Shown one piece after another: positions 5,916-8,432 of a stretch of 8,432 bases of DNA. Origin of the DNA: an uncultured delta proteobacterium (GTDB taxonomy: Bacteria > Myxococcota_A > Polyangia > Polyangiales > Polyangiaceae); contig CAIOHM010000310.1 of NCBI GenBank assembly GCA_903858055.1, positions 1 through 8,432 on the forward strand. The letters run 5' to 3'. The notes beneath the pieces were generated by a model. The model ran no database searches and was not told the origin of the DNA. It was given only the letters and a program-made list of their open reading frames with translations. The position numbers and the translations under genes were made by a program. Positions within the stretch are counted from its first letter, which is position 1, and every line of letters starts with the position of its first letter.

Positions 5916-5933
5916 CGGTGACTCCGGTGACTC
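5916..5933. repeat. Tandem direct repeat CGGTGACTC x2 abutting the activator start codon
   Basis: Two perfect 9-bp copies (5916-5924 and 5925-5933) lie immediately before the activator ATG and include its ribosome binding site (GGAG on the minus strand). They could be a regulator site controlling translation or transcription, or a chance duplication. Confidence 0.4.
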
Positions 5934-5949
5934 GCGGGTGCGACCCCTT

Positions 5950-5982
5950 CCGTCAAGCAATCGGCGGTCCATGTGTTGACGG
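5950..5982. repeat. Inverted repeat CCGTCAA-N19-TTGACGG upstream of the activator gene
   Basis: Perfect 7-bp arms at 5950-5956 and 5976-5982 are separated by 19 bases, 35 to 67 bp upstream of the activator ATG. The spacing would suit two half-sites on the same DNA face or an operator for autoregulation. The sequence differs from the GGTCA dyads near flgB, so another regulator would be expected. Confidence 0.35.
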
Positions 5983-6168
5983 CTTGGCGATCTTTTTTTT
6001 CGATCGTGGATTTTCCCGCACGAAGCGCTCTCACGTTTCTTGACCGCCCGTGGGCGGCGAGCGCCAACGAAGCGGGAGCGGGTGCGCCGGGACCCGTGTA
6101 GGACAATGAGGTGAAAGCGCGAGAGCCCCGAATTTCAGCGAATCGCGGTGCCGCTGCGCCCAGATGGA

Positions 6169-6185
6169 CTTCCGGAAGCGCTTCC
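6169..6185. repeat. Overlapping palindromes CTTCCGGAAG and GGAAGCGCTTCC
   Basis: CTTCCGGAAG (6169-6178) and GGAAGCGCTTCC (6174-6185) are both perfect palindromes sharing the central GGAAG. They lie directly upstream of the GGTCA dyads. The two forms are mutually exclusive as hairpins or could be alternate registers of one protein site. Confidence 0.4.
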
Positions 6186-6188
6186 ACC

Positions 6189-6239
6189 GGGTCAAGGATG
6201 ACCACTCGGGTGCTCTGTTACCCGGGTCATCCATGACCC
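6189..6239. promoter_or_regulatory. Paired dyad sites GGTCA-N4-TGACC, probable upstream activator sites for flgB
   Basis: Site 1 is GGTCA-AGGA-TGACC (6190-6203). Site 2 is GGTCA-TCCA-TGACC (6225-6238), part of a perfect 16-base dyad GGGTCAT-CC-ATGACCC (6224-6239). The centres are 35 bp apart and lie about 105 and 70 bp upstream of the predicted flgB start, the usual range for enhancer-binding proteins. Together the sites form a larger inverted repeat with 14 of 15 matching bases, and an inner CGGGT/ACCCG pair (6207-6211, 6220-6224) adds to it. The adjacent activator gene encodes the most likely ligand; that link is inference. Confidence 0.7.
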
Positions 6240-6274
6240 TCCACGTTCGGGTGACTTCTCAGCGTTTTCGCGGT

Positions 6275-6290
6275 TGGCACGCGCTTCGCT
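6275..6290 (+). promoter_or_regulatory. Predicted sigma-54 (-24/-12) promoter of flgB-flgC-fliE-fliF
   Basis: TGGCACGCGCTTCGCT matches the consensus in the whole TGGCACG block and in the GC pair at -13/-12 with correct spacing; the base after TGGCACG (C for purine) and one T of the -12 block (C) differ. Twelve bases on from the -12 C (6289) is 6301, one base before the flgB ATG. Confidence 0.78.
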
Positions 6291-6301
6291 TAAGAGACGC
6301 C

Positions 6302-6715
6302 ATGTCCTCGCCGAACCTCTTCACGGGTATCGATCGCCTGAACGGCACGCTCGACTACCACCTTGAGCGGCAAAACGTCCTCGTGTCGAACATCGCGCAC
6401 GTCGACACGCCCGGGTACGTGCCCAAAGATTTGGCACGTGTCGATAATTTGACGGCCGACTTCCGGGGTCAATTCGATGTCGCTCTCCAGCGCACGTCGG
6501 CGACGCACATGCCGGACCCGACCGCTCCCGGCCTCTTCCGGGGGCGCGTGTTCGAGGACCCGGCCGCGAGCCCCGGCAACGACGGCAACTACGTCTCGCT
6601 CGATCGCGAGGCGGCGAAGATCGCGTCGAACCAAGTTCGTTACGAGGTCATCTCGCAGCTCGTCGCGGGCGAGCTCGATGGCCTGCGCTTTGCAGCCAAC
6701 GACGGGAAGGGTTGA
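6302..6715 (+). CDS. flgB: FlgB, flagellar proximal rod protein
   Basis: FlgB is a proximal rod subunit next to the MS-ring. The product has 137 residues, against 138 in E. coli. It starts with the family-like MSSPNLFTGIDRLNGTLDYH, followed by RQNVLVSNIAHVDTPGYVPK (23-42), the rod-protein motif with Asp-Thr-Pro-Gly-Tyr. The C-terminal part has GNYVSLDREAAKIASNQVRY (95-114), the FlgB signature. The frame is open further upstream, but the ATG at 6302 gives the conserved N-terminus and the upstream part is control DNA. Only a poor AAGAG precedes the ATG, and the predicted transcript begins at about 6301, so translation may be leaderless. flgC follows after 28 bp. Confidence 0.96.
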   Translation: MSSPNLFTGIDRLNGTLDYHLERQNVLVSNIAHVDTPGYVPKDLARVDNLTADFRGQFDVALQRTSATHMPDPTAPGLFRGRVFEDPAASPGNDGNYVSLDREAAKIASNQVRYEVISQLVAGELDGLRFAANDGKG

Positions 6716-6743
6716 GCGCCCAACGCTCCATTGAGAGGTCACC

Positions 6744-7193
6744 ATGGCGGCAGTCGGTCTTTTCTCCGCGCTCGAAGTTGCATCGTCGGGACTCACCGTC
6801 GAGCGCACGCGCATGAACACGATCGCCTCGAACCTCGCCAACGCGCGCACCACGCGCACGGACGAGGGCGGGCCCTTTCGTCGCCTCGACCCGATCTTCA
6901 CGGCGACGCCGCTCGACACGACGGGCACGCCGGGCTTCGACGACCCTACCGGGCGCGCCATCGCGCTCGCGGGCGTCGCGGGCATTCACCGTGACGAGCG
7001 CGACCCGGTCAAGGTCTACGACCCGGGCCACCCCGACGCGGACGAGCAGGGCTACGTGCGCTACCCGAACGTCAACGCCGTCGAAGAGATGGTCAACATG
7101 ATGGCGGCGAGCCGCGCCTACGAAGTTGGCGTCTCGAGCGTCGAGACGATCAAGTCGATGGCGAAGACCGCCCTCGGCATCGGGCGCGGGTAA
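6744..7193 (+). CDS. flgC: FlgC, flagellar proximal rod protein
   Basis: FlgC is a proximal rod subunit built onto FlgB and FliE. The product has 149 residues, like many non-enteric FlgC proteins. N-terminal motif: SSGLTVERTRMNTIASNLAN (14-33), followed by ARTTRTDEGGPFRR, in which TTRTxEGGP(Y/F)RR is diagnostic for FlgC. C-terminal motif: VYDPGHPDADEQGYVRYPNV (91-110), then NAVEEMVNMMAASRAYE. GAGAGG lies 5 bases before the ATG. A small GAGCG/CGCTC hairpin (6714-6728) spans the flgB stop and the start of the flgB-flgC gap. fliE follows after 5 bp. Confidence 0.97.
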   Translation: MAAVGLFSALEVASSGLTVERTRMNTIASNLANARTTRTDEGGPFRRLDPIFTATPLDTTGTPGFDDPTGRAIALAGVAGIHRDERDPVKVYDPGHPDADEQGYVRYPNVNAVEEMVNMMAASRAYEVGVSSVETIKSMAKTALGIGRG

Positions 7194-7198
7194 TCGCC

Positions 7199-7513
7199 AT
7201 GGCTCTCGGACGCATCCCCTCGGAGCTCCCGCTCGTCCTGCCCAACGGCGGGCGGTTTCAGGTCGAGTCGTTCGCGCCCGAGGAGGGCAAGAGCGTCGCC
7301 TTCACGGACGTGTTCAAGAACGCGGTCGATAAAGTCCAGAAATCCCAGGAAACCGCCGCGAGCATGAAGACGGAGTTCGCCGCCGGACGCCTCGACGACA
7401 TCCACGGGATGATGATCGCGGGCAAACAAGCGGAGATCGAAACTCGCCTCTTGGCCAACGTTCGATCCAAGATGCTCGAAGCCTTCCAGGAGCTCTGGCG
7501 CATCAACGTCTGA
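7199..7513 (+). CDS. fliE: FliE, MS-ring/rod junction protein
   Basis: FliE links the MS-ring and export gate to the proximal rod. The 104-residue size is normal. The C-terminal half carries the family pattern: LDDIHGMMIAGKQAEIETRL (65-84), then VRSKMLEAFQELWRINV, matching DxHxVMIAxxKA and VRNKxxEAYxEIMRM. Leu99-Trp100 replace the usual Ile-Met before RxxV, a mild oddity. The upstream ribosome binding site is weak, and the 5-bp gap from flgC suggests coupled translation. Confidence 0.95.
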   Translation: MALGRIPSELPLVLPNGGRFQVESFAPEEGKSVAFTDVFKNAVDKVQKSQETAASMKTEFAAGRLDDIHGMMIAGKQAEIETRLLANVRSKMLEAFQELWRINV

Positions 7514-7526
7514 GCAGAGCTGAGCC

Positions 7527-8432
7527 ATGAACGAACGTCTCGCCGCCGTCTTTCAGCAGTTGACCGCCTTTTGGCAGGGTCTCACCGCCGTCCGTCGCTT
7601 CGCCATCGTGGGCGCGATCGTCGCGGTGCTCGGCGGCACGCTCTACGCGGCGAACGTCTCGAACCAAGAGCAGTACGGCTTCCTCTTCACGGACCTCAGC
7701 GTCGACGACGCCGCCTCGATCACGACGAAGCTCAAGGAGCTCAAGGTACCCTTCCGCATCGCGGCGGGCGGCTCCGCGATCGAGGTGCCCGAGCAGCGCG
7801 TCCACGAGCTGCGCCTCGATCTCGCCGGGCAGGGGATCCCCAAGGGCGGCGGCGTCGGCTTCGAAATCTTCGACAAGACCCGCCTCGGCACGACCGAGTT
7901 CGAGCAGCGCGTGAACCTCAAGCGCGCCCTCGAGGGTGAGCTCGCGCGCACGATCGGAACCATCGGGAGCGTGCAGACTGCACGCGTTCACCTCGTGCTC
8001 CCCGAGCGCAGTGTCTTTACGGCCAACCGCGAGAACGCCACCGCCAGCGTGGTGTTGAAGCTCCGCCAAGGGCGCACCTTCTCGAAGGGCGAGGTCGCCT
8101 CGGTGCTCCACCTCGTGGCCGCAGCGGTCCCGGGCCTCAACGCCGATCGCGTGGCGATCGTGAGCTCCGACGGCACGACGCTCCACCGCCCGAAGGAAGA
8201 GGGCGGCGTGGGCGAGGGGGACGCGCAGGTCGAAAAAGAGCGCGAGATGGCGGTCGCGCTCGAGAATCAAGCACGCGCGATCCTCGATCGCGCCGTTGGC
8301 GCAGGTCATGCCGAGATTCGCGCGCGCGTCGAGCTCGACTCGGCGACGGTCGAGCGTACGGAGGAGCACTACGATCCGGCGAAGTCCGTCGTGCGCTCCG
8401 AGCAAGAGAACCTCGAGCGCTCCGGTGACAGC
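7527..8432 (+). CDS. fliF: FliF, flagellar MS-ring protein (3' end cut by window)
   Basis: FliF builds the MS-ring in the inner membrane, on which the rod, export gate and rotor are assembled. The frame runs 302 residues from ATG 7527 to the window end without a stop; the full protein is usually over 500, so the second membrane helix and the FliG-binding C-terminus are outside. The first membrane helix is near 24-43. Then come YGFLFTDLSVDDAASITTKL (50-69) and a ring-building domain with IPKGGGVGFEIFDKTRLGTT (104-123), EFEQRVNLKRALEGELARTI (124-143) and ARVHLVLPERSVF (152-164). SVVLKL and VPGLNADRVAIVSSDG follow. This is the standard FliF order. It lies 13 bp after fliE, with no strong ribosome binding site. 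Confidence 0.97.
   Translation, partial: MNERLAAVFQQLTAFWQGLTAVRRFAIVGAIVAVLGGTLYAANVSNQEQYGFLFTDLSVDDAASITTKLKELKVPFRIAAGGSAIEVPEQRVHELRLDLAGQGIPKGGGVGFEIFDKTRLGTTEFEQRVNLKRALEGELARTIGTIGSVQTARVHLVLPERSVFTANRENATASVVLKLRQGRTFSKGEVASVLHLVAAAVPGLNADRVAIVSSDGTTLHRPKEEGGVGEGDAQVEKEREMAVALENQARAILDRAVGAGHAEIRARVELDSATVERTEEHYDPAKSVVRSEQENLERSGDS

Larger units (their letters stand above)
5916..6301. promoter_or_regulatory. 386-bp divergent control region between the activator gene and flgB
   Basis: No credible gene lies here; short open frames across it show no recognisable features. From left to right it holds: the tandem repeat next to the activator start; an inverted repeat CCGTCAA-N19-TTGACGG (5950-5982); a run of eight T (5993-6000), the only long A/T tract in the window and a possible bend or UP-like element on the minus strand; a CCGCCC-GT-GGGCGG dyad (6044-6057); the palindromes at 6169-6185; two GGTCA-N4-TGACC dyads (6189-6239); and the flgB -24/-12 element. 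I found no convincing sigma-70 or sigma-54 promoter for the activator gene; TTGACG at 5956-5951 on the minus strand resembles a -35 box but has no good -10 partner. Confidence 0.75.

Noticed and set aside
5916..5972. Upstream ATG (5972) for the sigma-54 activator
   Set aside because: No ribosome binding site; ATG 5915 has GGAG at ideal spacing. The 19 extra residues show no motif.
5993..6000. Run of eight T as a + strand terminator
   Set aside because: No + strand gene ends nearby, and the flanking CGATC/GATCG arms have the T-run in the loop rather than after the stem.
5882..6205. 107-codon minus-strand frame in the divergent control region
   Set aside because: No motif or ribosome binding site; it covers the probable activator sites and overlaps the activator start.

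Overview
This GC-rich window is a bacterial flagellar cluster from a Gram-negative organism: it carries a P-ring assembly chaperone (FlgA), secreted proteins and a lipoprotein. The lineage is probably deltaproteobacterial in the broad sense, perhaps Myxococcota. That guess rests on base composition, on a secreted Cys-cluster protein with an Asp/Ala/Ser-rich tail (a style common in myxobacterial genomes), and on a receiver-less sigma-54 activator. Twelve protein genes are supported; two run off the window ends (flgA at the left, fliF at the right).

Layout. Right part (6302-8432, + strand): flgB, flgC, fliE and fliF, tightly spaced, encoding proximal rod, rod/MS-ring adaptor and MS-ring. Centre (4824-5915, - strand): a sigma-54-dependent activator with an AAA+ domain and a Fis-type helix-turn-helix, transcribed divergently from flgB across a 386-bp control region and closed by a clear intrinsic terminator (about 4744-4774). 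Left of this (2018-4665, then 1587-2018, - strand): flbD, motA and motB (stator), followed by two unrecognised envelope genes, a predicted outer-membrane beta-barrel-like protein and a Cys-cluster lipoprotein. Each of these two is joined to the gene before it by a 4-bp ATGA overlap. Far left (1-1454, - strand): flgG (distal rod) and flgA.

Regulation. Sigma-54-type -24/-12 elements precede flgB (TGGCACG...CGCT), flgG (TGGCAAGG...TGCA) and, less perfectly, flbD (TGGCAAGG...TTGAT). Upstream of the flgB element lie two dyads of the form GGTCA-N4-TGACC, 35 bp apart centre to centre and about 70 and 105 bp upstream of the predicted start, where enhancer-binding proteins usually bind. The activator gene beside them is the natural candidate ligand. 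At flgB and flgG the standard sigma-54 spacing places the transcription start one base before the ATG, which would give essentially leaderless mRNAs.

The genes are consistent with one programme: the activator turns on rod/MS-ring, stator and distal-rod/P-ring genes. The least explained part is the envelope gene pair coupled to motB, a candidate lineage-specific stator or envelope accessory module. Most other long open frames on either strand are shadows produced by the high GC content.
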